This document shows, one piece after another, positions 23,894-31,939 of a stretch of DNA of 64,000 nt. The notes beneath the pieces were generated by a model, which saw only the letters and a program-made list of their open reading frames with translations, ran no database searches and had not been told where the DNA came from. Source of the stretch: Lysobacter soli (GTDB taxonomy: Bacteria > Pseudomonadota > Gammaproteobacteria > Xanthomonadales > Xanthomonadaceae); NCBI RefSeq assembly GCF_003382285.1, contig NZ_QTJR01000001.1, positions 1 to 64,000 of the forward strand, written 5' to 3'. The position numbers and the translations under genes were made by a program. The first letter of the stretch is position 1. Each line of letters starts with the position of its first letter.

Positions 23894-25297
23894 TCACTTG
23901 ATCGTGTTCTTGTAGATCCGCCCGTTCTTGACGATCACGCGGAAGTTCTCCTGCGGGCGCGTGATGATGCGGATGTCCGACAGCGGATCGCCTTCCACCA
24001 GCAGCAGGTCGGCGAAGGCGCCCGCCTCGACGACGCCCAGCCGACCCGGATACGGATTGCGCTTGCCCGACAGCCCAAGCAGCTGCGCGTTCGTGCTGGT
24101 CGCCATGATCAGCGCCTCGGCGGGCGTGTACCACTTCGTCAGGCTGGCGAGCAGTTCGCCCTGGCGGCGCGCGAGCGCGGCGGAGAACAGCACGTCGGTG
24201 CCGAACGCCGTCTTAAGGTGGTACTTCTTCGCGAGTTGATACGCGCGGTCGGTGCCGGTCAGCACTTCGCGCCCCTTCGCGTATTCCTCCGAATCGGGCG
24301 GGAACGCGCGCAACAGTTCCTCCGGCAGCGGCTGGATGCTGAGCCATACGCCGCGATTGGCGAGCAACTGCGCGGTTTCCTCGTCCATCAGGTTGCCGTG
24401 CTCGATGCATTGCACGCCCGCCTCTACCGCCTGCTTGATCGCCGCCGGCGTGTACGCGTGCGCGGTGACGTAGGTGCCCCAGTTGTTCGCGCCCTGCACC
24501 GCCGCGCGCACTTCTTCCGGCGTGAAGGTGACCACGTCCAGCGGGCTGTGCGGCGAAGACACGCCGCCGCCGGCGGTGAACTTGATCTGCGACGCGCCGC
24601 GCATCAGCTGTTCGCGCACGCGCGTGCGGACTTCGTCCGGCGTATCGGCGATGGCGGTGTCGCCCATGGTCTCCATGCGCGAATCGGCGGAGCCGAGCGT
24701 GCGCGGCAATTCTTCGGGACTGCGGAAATCGCCATGCCCGCCGGTCACGCTGATGATCGCGCCAGAGGGATAGATGCGTGGGCCGGCCTGCCAGCCTTCG
24801 TCGATGGCGCGCTTGAGCCCGAACGATGCGCCGCCCACGTCGCGCACCGTGGTGAAGCCGCGCTGCAGCGTGTCCGATGCCTCGGCGCCCGCCATCAGGT
24901 TCAGATAGCCCGTGCTGGCCTGCAGCGCGACGGCGATGCTCGGCCGCACCGCCAGCGTGTGCCAGTGCATGTCGATGAGGCCGGGCATCAGCGTGCGGCC
25001 GCCGCCGTCGATGATCGTCATCCCCGGCTCGGCGAAGTTCACGTCGGACTTGCCGATGGTGGCGATGCGGTTGCCGCGCACCAGCACGTCGGTGGCCGCC
25101 TGCAGGGTCGGATCCACGCCGTTGAAGATGCGCACGTTGCGGAACAGCACGCTGGTCTGCGCGGGCGGCGCGCTTGCGCCGGCGTCGGCGGGCGCAGGCG
25201 GCGCGGCGTCCTTCGCGGTGAGCTGCGGCGTCTTGTCGCCGCTGCACGCCGCCACGCAGAACACGGCGGCCACTACGATCGTCCTGAGCGGGGCCAT
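23894..25297 (-). CDS. Lipoprotein metal-dependent amidohydrolase
   Basis: The 467-residue protein is an amidohydrolase-superfamily enzyme (imidazolonepropionase/prolidase-like group). The metal-binding HxH is in GLIDMHWHT. A Lys-containing strand (ASQIKFTAGGG), His in VTAHAY and in CIEHGN, and Asp in AFGTDVLFSA follow in the usual order. The N-terminus carries a lipobox (VAAC, Cys18), so it is likely anchored in the envelope. The C-terminus has the LGVVEAGAFADLLLVEGDPL segment typical of the family. The start at 25297 gives the signal peptide. Related exported enzymes hydrolyse Xaa-Pro dipeptides or lactones; the substrate here is open. Confidence 0.9.
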   Translation of the reverse strand: MAPLRTIVVAAVFCVAACSGDKTPQLTAKDAAPPAPADAGASAPPAQTSVLFRNVRIFNGVDPTLQAATDVLVRGNRIATIGKSDVNFAEPGMTIIDGGGRTLMPGLIDMHWHTLAVRPSIAVALQASTGYLNLMAGAEASDTLQRGFTTVRDVGGASFGLKRAIDEGWQAGPRIYPSGAIISVTGGHGDFRSPEELPRTLGSADSRMETMGDTAIADTPDEVRTRVREQLMRGASQIKFTAGGGVSSPHSPLDVVTFTPEEVRAAVQGANNWGTYVTAHAYTPAAIKQAVEAGVQCIEHGNLMDEETAQLLANRGVWLSIQPLPEELLRAFPPDSEEYAKGREVLTGTDRAYQLAKKYHLKTAFGTDVLFSAALARRQGELLASLTKWYTPAEALIMATSTNAQLLGLSGKRNPYPGRLGVVEAGAFADLLLVEGDPLSDIRIITRPQENFRVIVKNGRIYKNTIK

Positions 25298-25424
25298 GCG
25301 CGCGATCCCGACGTTGAATTGTTGGGCCTGCTGTACTGGGGCGGGAGTGAAAGAGGTGTGACGGCAGTGTTTCCGCGTGCAGCTGCTCGAAGCATTGCGA
25401 GTGCGGGCGCAATCGCACGCCCCG

Positions 25425-25463
25425 CCCCTCACCCCAACCCCTCTTCCGCTGGGAGAGGGGCCA
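25425..25463. repeat. Palindromic REP-like repeat
   Basis: CCCCTCACCCCAACCCCTCT followed by TCCGCTGGGAGAGGGGCC is a near-consensus copy of the main palindrome. It lies between the divergent amidohydrolase and the exported-protein genes. Confidence 0.85.
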
Positions 25464-25510
25464 AGAGCATTCACGCACCAACCGCGCAGCGGGCGATAGC
25501 GTGCCCGCCG

Positions 25511-26794
25511 ATGCGAACATCCCCCGACGCACAAGCTCCGCTCGCACCACGCGTCCGTCCGCGAACCTCCTGGCGCCTGATCGCTACCCTCGCCCTGCTC
25601 GTCGGCACGCGCGTCGTCGCCGCGGACGCGCCCGACTGCAAGACGCGCCTGCTCGAATCCCTGGGCTGGCGCTTCATCCCGACGCCCACGCAGCAGGTGT
25701 CCATTGAAGCCGGGACGCCGTGTGATCGCGCCGACCTCGCGCAGGCGCAGTCCGCGGGCGATCTCGTCGTGCGCTTGCCTCGCAACCTCGACAGCGACGC
25801 TCGTTCGCGCCTCGTCGACGAACTGCTCCACCACCCCGCCACGCATTGCGCGTACGGATTCAAGCTCGGCGATGCGACGCGGCGCGCCGTCGACAAGCTC
25901 GCGGGCAATCCCGGTTACAAGTTCTCCGGCCTGCAGATGGGATGGATCGGGTTCGGCCCCACCGGCGCACGGCGCGACGGCTGGGAACCCGTCGCCTCGT
26001 TCGGCCGCGGCTACCGTCCACTGGCGTCGAACTCGCGCGCGATCGACGCCTTCTACCAGGGCCACGTGCGCGCCGAATGCGGCGTCGGGCGGCAGGTCGC
26101 GCAATACGCGACGCAGGCCGAACTCTACGGCCGCGACGGCTTCGACGCTGAATTCGACGCCGACGAGATCGTGATCGGAACCTTCAATCGCCTGCACGAC
26201 ACACGCAGCATCCTGCTGGGCACCTCCGCGGGCGAGTTCACGCGGGATGGGCTCGCCGCCGAGGCCTCCCGCGCGGGACGACAGGCCTTCATGGGCCTGC
26301 CCGGCTTCATCTTCCATGTGTTCGACCGCAGCAAGCTCGACGACTTGAACAACCAGGCCGAGAACTTCGTCGTCTACGACGTGGACGCCGATGCCGCCGC
26401 GGCCTTGCGCGAACACGGCGGCTTCGAGCACTACAACGAGCGCAACCAAGCCATCTGGGCGCTGGCGAAATCCATGCCCGTGTACCGGCCGAAGCGGTAC
26501 TTCGAGCGGCTCCTGTTCGAACGCGACGCCGAACTTCGCGCCAGCCTGCCGCCGGCCGCGCAGGCGACGCTCGCGCAGCTGGACGCGGAGCTGGCCGATC
26601 CGTTCTATCGGGGCTTCCGTGTCTACGTGCACCGCCAGGGCGTGAAGCCCGTCGGCTTCCACATCGCCCGCCTGCTCGACCGCAATCCGCGCACGCCATT
26701 CCGCATCGAGCTGGCGCTGCACAACCTGCATACCACCCTGTTCGACCGGTACATGGCGCACGCCCTGCGCGGGTGCACGGCCGCCGCTCCCTGA
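25511..26794 (+). CDS. Exported protein of unknown function
   Basis: The 427-residue product has a probable signal sequence (LIATLALLVGTRVVAADA, about residues 23-39) preceded by a basic stretch, then a soluble region without further membrane helices. Notable segments are a paired-cysteine stretch (Cys at about 43, 69 and 99), the motif GLPGFIFHVFDRSKLDDLNNQAENFVVYD (about 265-293) and a C-terminal FRIELALHNLHTTLFDRYMAHAL. I do not recognise a family with confidence and assign no activity. Codon use is typical of the window. The next gene begins 62 bp downstream on the same strand. Confidence 0.75.
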   Translation: MRTSPDAQAPLAPRVRPRTSWRLIATLALLVGTRVVAADAPDCKTRLLESLGWRFIPTPTQQVSIEAGTPCDRADLAQAQSAGDLVVRLPRNLDSDARSRLVDELLHHPATHCAYGFKLGDATRRAVDKLAGNPGYKFSGLQMGWIGFGPTGARRDGWEPVASFGRGYRPLASNSRAIDAFYQGHVRAECGVGRQVAQYATQAELYGRDGFDAEFDADEIVIGTFNRLHDTRSILLGTSAGEFTRDGLAAEASRAGRQAFMGLPGFIFHVFDRSKLDDLNNQAENFVVYDVDADAAAALREHGGFEHYNERNQAIWALAKSMPVYRPKRYFERLLFERDAELRASLPPAAQATLAQLDAELADPFYRGFRVYVHRQGVKPVGFHIARLLDRNPRTPFRIELALHNLHTTLFDRYMAHALRGCTAAAP

Positions 26795-26856
26795 CCTGCA
26801 CGATCCCGCCATCGCGTTTATGCTCTGGACATACCCGGGGACGAGGGTGGGCCCGC

Positions 26857-29055
26857 ATGACGTGGGTGCAGATCGCATGGCCGATGCTCGCTGCCGCCAG
26901 CCTGACGCTGGGGCTGATCCACGTGTTGATCTGGATCCGGCAGCGTTCGATGCCGCAGCACCTGGCATTCGCGGTCGCCGCGGCTTCGCTGTCGGTGCTG
27001 GCGGTGCTGGAGATGGTCGCGCTGCACGCGCGTACCCCGGCGGAACTGGGCACGCTGATCCGCTGGATGCACGTTCCCGTCGCGCTGCTGGTCGCCTCGC
27101 TGGTGGCCTTCGCCCGCCTCTCCTTCGGCCCGAAGTACTTCGCGCTCGGCGCGGTCGCGCTGGCACTGCGGCTGGTCGCGCTGGTGGCGAACTTCACCAG
27201 CGGCGCGAACCTGAATTTCGCGGCGATCCACGAAGTCGGCCGCGTGCGCTGGCCAGGCGATGTCTGGGTCGCGTACCCGATCGGCGCGCCGAACCCGTGG
27301 GTGATCGTGGCGCAACTGAGCAACCTACTGCTCGCCGCGTACATGGTGGTGCTGCTGTTCTCGACCGCGCGCGCGGCCGATCCGCAGGTGCGCCGGCATG
27401 CCGCGATCATCTGCGGCGGCTGGTTGCTGTTCATCGGCCTGATGGTGGTCTCGGCACTGGTGATGACGCTCAACATCGGCAAGGCGCCCTTCGTCGGCAC
27501 CCCGAGCTTCGTCTTCGTCATCGCGGCGATGAGCTACCAGCTGGGTTCGAACCTGATCGAATCCAACCGCCTGGCCGCGAAACTGCGCGAAAGCGAACTC
27601 GCGCGCCTGCAGGGCGAGCGCGACCTGCAGCATGCGGCCGAAGGCGCGCGCGTCGGCCTGTGGTCGTGGAGCATTCCGGACGATCGCGTCGTCGGCTCGT
27701 CCAAGTCGCGCGAGTGGTTCGGCGGGCACGAAGGCGAGTGCGACCTGGCGTCGGTGATGCGCCGCATCCATCCGAACGATCGCCCGCAACTGCGCAGTGC
27801 GATCGAAGACGCCTGGGAATCGGGAACCTTCACCACGACCTTCCGCCTGGCGCACGCGGAGCCGGAGCGCTGGCTGACGGTGAGCGGCGAGATGGAGTTC
27901 GACCAGGAAGGCCGCGCGCTCGCGATGCGCGGCGTGGCGCGCGACGACACCGACAGCCGGCTGTCCGGCGAACGCTTCCGCGCCCTGCTCGAAGCCGCGC
28001 CGAGCGCGCTGCTGCTGGTCGACGAGGCCGGCCGCATCTGCCTGCTCAACGCCGAGACCGAACGCATGTTCGGCTATGCGCGCGAAGAACTGCTGGGCCG
28101 CGACCTCGAACGCCTGCTGCCCGAATCGATGCGCGCCACCCACGTGCGCCATCGGCAGATGTACAGCCTCGGCCCGACCAAGCGCGTGATGGGCAACGGC
28201 CACGAACTGCATGGCCTGCGCCAGGACGGCACGGAATTCCCGATCGAGGTCGGCCTCAATCCCGTGCGTTTCGGCGACCAGACGCTGACGCTTGCGGCGG
28301 TGAGCGACATTTCCGAACGTCGCCGCAAGGACGCCGAACTCTCGCTGCGTCGCGACGAAGTGGCGCACCTGTCGCGCGTGACGATGCTGGGCGAGCTTTC
28401 CGGTTCGCTCGCGCACGAACTCAACCAGCCGCTGGCGGCGATCCTCAGCAACGCACAGGCCGCGCAGCGCATGCTGGTGCGCAATCCGGAGGATCTGTCG
28501 GAAATCGGCGAGATCCTGTCGGACATCGTCGAGAACGATCGCCGCGCCGGCGATGTCATCCGCCGCCTGCGCACCCTGCTGCGCAAAGGGTCGCAGGACC
28601 TCGCGCGGATCGACCTCAACGACACCGTGCGCGAATGCCTGCGCCTGCTGCGCAGCGACCTGCGAAATCGGGACGTCGTGGTCGTGACGGACCTCGCGCC
28701 CGGCCTGCCGCCGATCGAAGGCGACCCCGTGCAGCTCCAGCAGGTGCTGGTGAACCTGATCTTCAATGCGTGCGACGCGATGCGCGAGCAGGACGGCCGT
28801 CACCTGACATTGCGTTCGGTGGGGCGCCGCGACCACGTGCACCTGACCGTCGCAGACGACGGACCGGGCATCGACACGGGCATGCACGAGCGCATCTTCG
28901 AGCCATTCCAGACCAGCAAGCCCAACGGCCTGGGCCTGGGTCTGGCGATCTGCCGCACGATCGTGGAATCGCATCGCGGCCGGCTGTGGGCGGAGAACGC
29001 AAGCGGCGGCGGCGCGCAGCTGCACATCGAGCTGCCGGTGGCGCGGGTGGAGTGA
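26857..29055 (+). CDS. PAS-domain sensor histidine kinase (FixL-like)
   Basis: The 732-residue protein has an N-terminal membrane module of about seven helices (residues 1-225), two PAS domains (about 250-365 and 372-490; the second has LLVDEAGRICLLNAETERMFGYAREELLG) and a kinase core. The phosphoacceptor is His520 in SLAHELNQPLAAILSNAQAA, followed by the N box VNLIFNACDAM, G1 box DDGPGID and G2 box NGLGLGLAI. The kinase core is of the FixL/DctB type. The start at 26857 is preceded by GAGGGTGG. The likely partner is the FixJ-like regulator at 30121-30726, which is convergently oriented across a 1-kb repeat region. Confidence 0.92.
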   Translation: MTWVQIAWPMLAAASLTLGLIHVLIWIRQRSMPQHLAFAVAAASLSVLAVLEMVALHARTPAELGTLIRWMHVPVALLVASLVAFARLSFGPKYFALGAVALALRLVALVANFTSGANLNFAAIHEVGRVRWPGDVWVAYPIGAPNPWVIVAQLSNLLLAAYMVVLLFSTARAADPQVRRHAAIICGGWLLFIGLMVVSALVMTLNIGKAPFVGTPSFVFVIAAMSYQLGSNLIESNRLAAKLRESELARLQGERDLQHAAEGARVGLWSWSIPDDRVVGSSKSREWFGGHEGECDLASVMRRIHPNDRPQLRSAIEDAWESGTFTTTFRLAHAEPERWLTVSGEMEFDQEGRALAMRGVARDDTDSRLSGERFRALLEAAPSALLLVDEAGRICLLNAETERMFGYAREELLGRDLERLLPESMRATHVRHRQMYSLGPTKRVMGNGHELHGLRQDGTEFPIEVGLNPVRFGDQTLTLAAVSDISERRRKDAELSLRRDEVAHLSRVTMLGELSGSLAHELNQPLAAILSNAQAAQRMLVRNPEDLSEIGEILSDIVENDRRAGDVIRRLRTLLRKGSQDLARIDLNDTVRECLRLLRSDLRNRDVVVVTDLAPGLPPIEGDPVQLQQVLVNLIFNACDAMREQDGRHLTLRSVGRRDHVHLTVADDGPGIDTGMHERIFEPFQTSKPNGLGLGLAICRTIVESHRGRLWAENASGGGAQLHIELPVARVE

Positions 29056-29520
29056 GGTCGGGTGCGATGGAGCTGCGCGCGATGGCATTGCCCTCGCCGT
29101 CGCCCTCACCGTCGGCACCGTACCCGTCACCGTCATCCCGGCGAAAGCCGGGACCCAGTCTGATCACGATGGGGTACGCCCTCAACGGCGAACCCTCCCC
29201 CGTCATCCCGGCGAAGGCTAGGACCCAGGCCGATCACGATGGGGTACGCCCTCAACGGCGAACCAACTCACCGTATTCCAGCGAAAGCTGCAATGCGGGC
29301 ATCGCAAGTGCCAACGTGATCGCACGCCCCGACCCTCACCCCAACCCCTCTCCCGGCGGGAGAGGGGCTCAACGGCGAAGGCTGATCAGCGCACCGCTCC
29401 GACTATTACCCCAGCGCCTCTCCTTGGGAGAGTGGCTCAACAGCGGAAGCTGATCAGCGCGCCACCGCGCGGCTCGCCCTCACCCCAACCCCCTCTCCCG
29501 CAAGCGGGAGAGGGCTAGAA
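29056..29520. repeat. Cluster of REP-like palindromes downstream of the histidine kinase
   Basis: Contains two copies of the GTCATCCCGGCGAAAGCCGG-type element (about 29131 and 29201) inside a ~70-bp tandem unit that includes GATCACGATGGGGTACGCCC twice. Three to four copies of the CCCTCACCCCAACCCCTCTC-type palindrome follow (about 29333-29370, a decayed copy near 29401-29435, and 29477-29517). No gene is supported. Confidence 0.82.
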
Positions 29521-29560
29521 CGCACGCACCGTCATTGCCCCGAGAGTGGAATTCGTTCTC

Positions 29561-29584
29561 TTGCTGTTGCTGTTGCTGTTGCTG
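29561..29584 (+). repeat. TTGCTG hexanucleotide microsatellite, four perfect units
   Basis: Four uninterrupted TTGCTG units lie in intergenic DNA between the palindrome cluster and the structured element that follows. Similar GCAACAGCGACAGC-type sequence recurs near 29947-29965. Confidence 0.85.
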
Positions 29585-29599
29585 TCGAACAGCCGATCA

Positions 29600-29880
29600 G
29601 TTCACTAGCCCCGAAGGGCGCCGCACAGGATGTGCGGCGGTGAGCGCTGAGCCATGGAGTGAGGGCGATGCGTGCTTGCGAGCCACTGGCTCGCGCATCG
29701 CCCGAACGCCCGCGCCGCAAGCGCGGGCCAAACGAATCGCGAACGCGCCCTTGTGCTGCCCGGTCGTGGGATTGATTTGTCGGGGAACTGCCCTTTCTTT
29801 TGGTTACTTTTCTTCGGGCAAGCAAAGAAAAGTGACCCGAGCGCCGCAGGCGATCGGAAGCCTGGCTAGTGATTCCTTTG
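29600..29880. repeat. Structured intergenic element with four perfect hairpins
   Basis: Within about 230 bp lie CGCCGCAC/GTGCGGCG (29619-29639, five-base loop), a compound hairpin GGGCGATGC...GCATCGCCC enclosing GCGAGCC-ACT-GGCTCGC (29663-29703), CCCGCGC/GCGCGGG (29709-29727) and ACTTTTCTT/AAGAAAAGT (29806-29833). The GGTTACTTTTCTTCGGGCAA segment recalls a motif that I remember as frequent between genes in Xanthomonadaceae; I cannot verify that here. A 134-codon open frame crosses it but shows no protein-like conservation. I treat it as a repeated noncoding element. Confidence 0.6.
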
Positions 29881-30120
29881 CTCTTCGACGCCACGAGTCA
29901 AGCGTGGAGAGTCCATGGATCCCGCCTTCGCGGGAATGACGAGCAAGGGCAACAGCGACAGCTACAGCGACATCAAGATGGATTCCAGCTTCCGCCGGAA
30001 TGACGGTGAGGTGGATCGCCGCGACGTGAGTGCCCACACGCTGCGGGCCTGGCTCCCGGCCTTCGCCGGGATGACGGCTTCAGTACGCATGACGCCACCT
30101 GCGACGGCGGGTCGTAAACC
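29881..30120. repeat. REP-like palindromes next to the FixJ-like gene
   Basis: Holds GGATCCCGCCTTCGCGGGAA (about 29915-29936), a GGATTCCAGCTTCCGCCGGAA-type copy (about 29979-30000) and GGCTCCCGGCCTTCGCCGGG (about 30051-30071). No gene is supported. Confidence 0.75.
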
Positions 30121-30726
30121 TCACGCCACGTGCGCCCGCTCCGCCAGCCGCACCAGTTCCGCTACCGATCGCACGCCGAGCTTGTGCATCACGTGCGAGC
30201 GATGGACCTTGATCGTCTTCTCGACGATGCCCAGGTCCGCCGCGATCTGCTTGTTGAGCCGTCCCGCGAGCACGTGCACCAGCACCTCGCGCTCGCGTGG
30301 CGTGAGCACCGCGAAGCGCATCTCGACGCGGCATTGTTCCTCCGCCTGCGCGCGTGCCCGACGGTCGTGTTCCAGTCCGCGCGACACCGCATCGATCAGC
30401 GCGTCGGCCTCCACCGGCTTGGTGAGGAAATCGATCGCGCCGCCCTTCATCGCGCACACGGAACTGTGCACGTCGCCGCAACCGGTGAGGAAGATGACCG
30501 GGCACGCGATGCCGCGGCTTTCCAGCAGCGCCTGCGTCTGCAGGCCGTCCATCTCGGGCATCGACAGGTCCAGCACGATGCAGCCGGGAACGTCCGGATC
30601 GTAGCGATCCAGGAATTCGCGCGTGGAGCGGCTCGCAGCGACCTCGAAACCTTCGCTGCGAAGGATGCGTCCGAGTGCGACAAGCACGTCGGAGTCATCG
30701 TCGACGGTGTGAACGACTGCGGACAT
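30121..30726 (-). CDS. FixJ-family two-component response regulator
   Basis: The 201-residue protein has a receiver domain (phosphoacceptor Asp53 in VLDLSMPEMDG, Thr in FLTGCGD, Lys in FLTKPVEAD) and a LuxR-type helix-turn-helix (about 138-195, LTPREREVLVHVLAGRLNKQIAADLGI...VHRSHVMHKLGV), the FixJ/NarL layout. It is the natural partner of the FixL-like kinase whose 3' end lies about 1 kb away on the other strand. It diverges from the operon at 30927, so it could also control that operon; nothing in the sequence proves this. Confidence 0.93.
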   Translation of the reverse strand: MSAVVHTVDDDSDVLVALGRILRSEGFEVAASRSTREFLDRYDPDVPGCIVLDLSMPEMDGLQTQALLESRGIACPVIFLTGCGDVHSSVCAMKGGAIDFLTKPVEADALIDAVSRGLEHDRRARAQAEEQCRVEMRFAVLTPREREVLVHVLAGRLNKQIAADLGIVEKTIKVHRSHVMHKLGVRSVAELVRLAERAHVA

Positions 30727-30877
30727 CGGACCACTCCTTGTGGGCTACTCGATGCAGACGCCGTACACCCGATTATTCGGACATCCAACCGGCCCCGTCC
30801 AGTGCCGCGTGCGACCGCTGATCGCCCGCCTCGCCTCTTCGCAAGAAGCATACCGCCCCGCGAACGCTGCCCGACTA

Positions 30878-30920
30878 GGGCCAAGGGCCAATTGAACGCC
30901 TTTCCGACGTGGCCTCTAGT
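30878..30920 (+). promoter_or_regulatory. Shared 16-mer promoter element, copy 1 (unit A)
   Basis: GGGCCAAGGGCCAATT (30878-30893) is a direct repeat of GGGCCAA plus TT. Its end overlaps a -35-like TTGAAC (30892-30897), and a -10-like TCTAGT lies at 30915-30920 after a 17-bp spacer. The predicted start point, about 30927, coincides with the ATG of the receiver-protein gene, so the transcript may be leaderless. The identical 16-mer occurs before units B and C. I infer a class II activator site. Confidence 0.6.
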
Positions 30921-30926
30921 GGCCGC

Positions 30927-31313
30927 ATGCCCCGGCGCCCCCTCACGATTGCCGTCGTGGACGATGAAGAAGACGTCCGCCACGCGCTGCATCGCCTGCT
31001 TCGGTCCGCGGGGTTCGAGGTGCTCGTCTACGCCACGGGCTCGGAATTCCTGCGCCACGCACGCGAAAGCGCGCCGCACTGCGTGGTGCTCGACCTCCAC
31101 ATGGCGGGGATGACCGGCTTCGATGTGCAGAGCCAGTTGCGGGAGTGGGCGCTGCCGTTGCCCGTGGTCGTGCTGACCGGCAACGACACGGCCGAGGGCC
31201 GCCGTCGCGCACTCGACGGCGGCGCGAAGGCGTTCCTGAGCAAGCCGGTGGACGACGAAACCCTGATCGGCGCGATCCTGGATGCGGTCGGGCCGCACGG
31301 GAACGCGGCATGA
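30927..31313 (+). CDS. Stand-alone receiver-domain response regulator
   Basis: The 128-residue protein is a single CheY-like receiver domain: acidic pocket VVDDEEDV, phosphoacceptor Asp56 in VVLDLHMAGMTG, Thr in VVLTGND and Lys in FLSKPVDDE. There is no output domain. The sequence resembles FixJ-type receivers. The ATG at 30927 is preferred over a GTG at 30909, since the latter lies upstream of the putative -10. It opens an eight-gene operon and overlaps the next gene by ATGA. It may act by protein-protein interaction or as a phosphate sink for the nearby histidine kinase. Confidence 0.88.
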   Translation: MPRRPLTIAVVDDEEDVRHALHRLLRSAGFEVLVYATGSEFLRHARESAPHCVVLDLHMAGMTGFDVQSQLREWALPLPVVVLTGNDTAEGRRRALDGGAKAFLSKPVDDETLIGAILDAVGPHGNAA

Positions 31314-31936
31314 GCGCGAGGACCGAACGGCGGACGACCATGAGCACTTCCATCCCCCCTTCCCGCGAAAGGCGCGCCCTCGCCCGCTTCGGCCTGGCGC
31401 TGGCGCTGCTGCAACCGTGCCTGGCGCACGCCTCGCTGCTGAGCGGCGACGCACTGGACACGATGGCCAACGTCGTGGCGTGGATCGCGCTGATCATCGT
31501 GCCGGTCGTGCTGATCGCCGTGTTCTGGATCGTGCACATCCTTCCCGAGCGCATCGCCGAGAACCGCAGGCATCCGCAGCTGGATGCCATCAAGACGCTT
31601 TGCCTGTTGTCGCTCGTCTTCGGCGGCCTGCTCTGGCCGCTGGCGTGGCTGTGGGCCTACACCAAGCCCGTGCTGCACAAGATGGCCTACGGCACCGACA
31701 CCGCCGACCATCACGGCCATGCGGGCGACGCGCTCTCGCCGCTGCACGACGCGCGCGCCGCGCCTGAGGAGGAACCCGTCGCGGTGGCGGCCGCCGACAC
31801 GCAGCCGCGCGCCGCGGAAACGCAGGCCGAGGTCGATGAACTGCGCCGTCGCATCCGTTCGCTGGAAATGGCGCTGGCGATGGGCGAACGCGGCGGCGCA
31901 CGACCCGCACGCACGCCCGGCGGCGACGAGGAGTAA
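31310..31936 (+). CDS. DUF3302 (YibI-like) inner-membrane protein
   Basis: The 208-residue protein has an N-terminal signal-like helix (about 25-42), then two transmembrane helices (about 52-76 and 98-118) around VLIAVFWIVHILPERIAENRRHPQ, the conserved DUF3302 block. A charged C-terminal region with a short coiled coil (EVDELRRRIRSLEMAL) follows. In Escherichia coli the DUF3302 protein YibI is encoded beside the HlyD-like YibH; the same pair occurs here with a three-base gap. Function is unknown, presumably supporting the HlyD partner. Confidence 0.82.
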   Translation: MSARTERRTTMSTSIPPSRERRALARFGLALALLQPCLAHASLLSGDALDTMANVVAWIALIIVPVVLIAVFWIVHILPERIAENRRHPQLDAIKTLCLLSLVFGGLLWPLAWLWAYTKPVLHKMAYGTDTADHHGHAGDALSPLHDARAAPEEEPVAVAAADTQPRAAETQAEVDELRRRIRSLEMALAMGERGGARPARTPGGDEE

Positions 31937-31939
31937 GCC

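Noticed and set aside
23894-24040. Amidohydrolase as part of a beta-lactam resistance locus with BlaI/M56
   Set aside because: The enzyme is on the opposite strand, separated by repeats, and carries amidohydrolase motifs, not those of metallo- or serine beta-lactamases.
24218-25510. Upstream extension of the exported-protein frame to 24218
   Set aside because: The open frame continues through the antisense of the amidohydrolase gene and a REP-like repeat; the ATG at 25511 followed by a signal peptide is the sensible start.
29535-29939. 134-codon frame across the hairpin-rich intergenic element
   Set aside because: It begins in the TTGCTG microsatellite, crosses four perfect hairpins and ends in a REP-like palindrome. 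I judge it noncoding.
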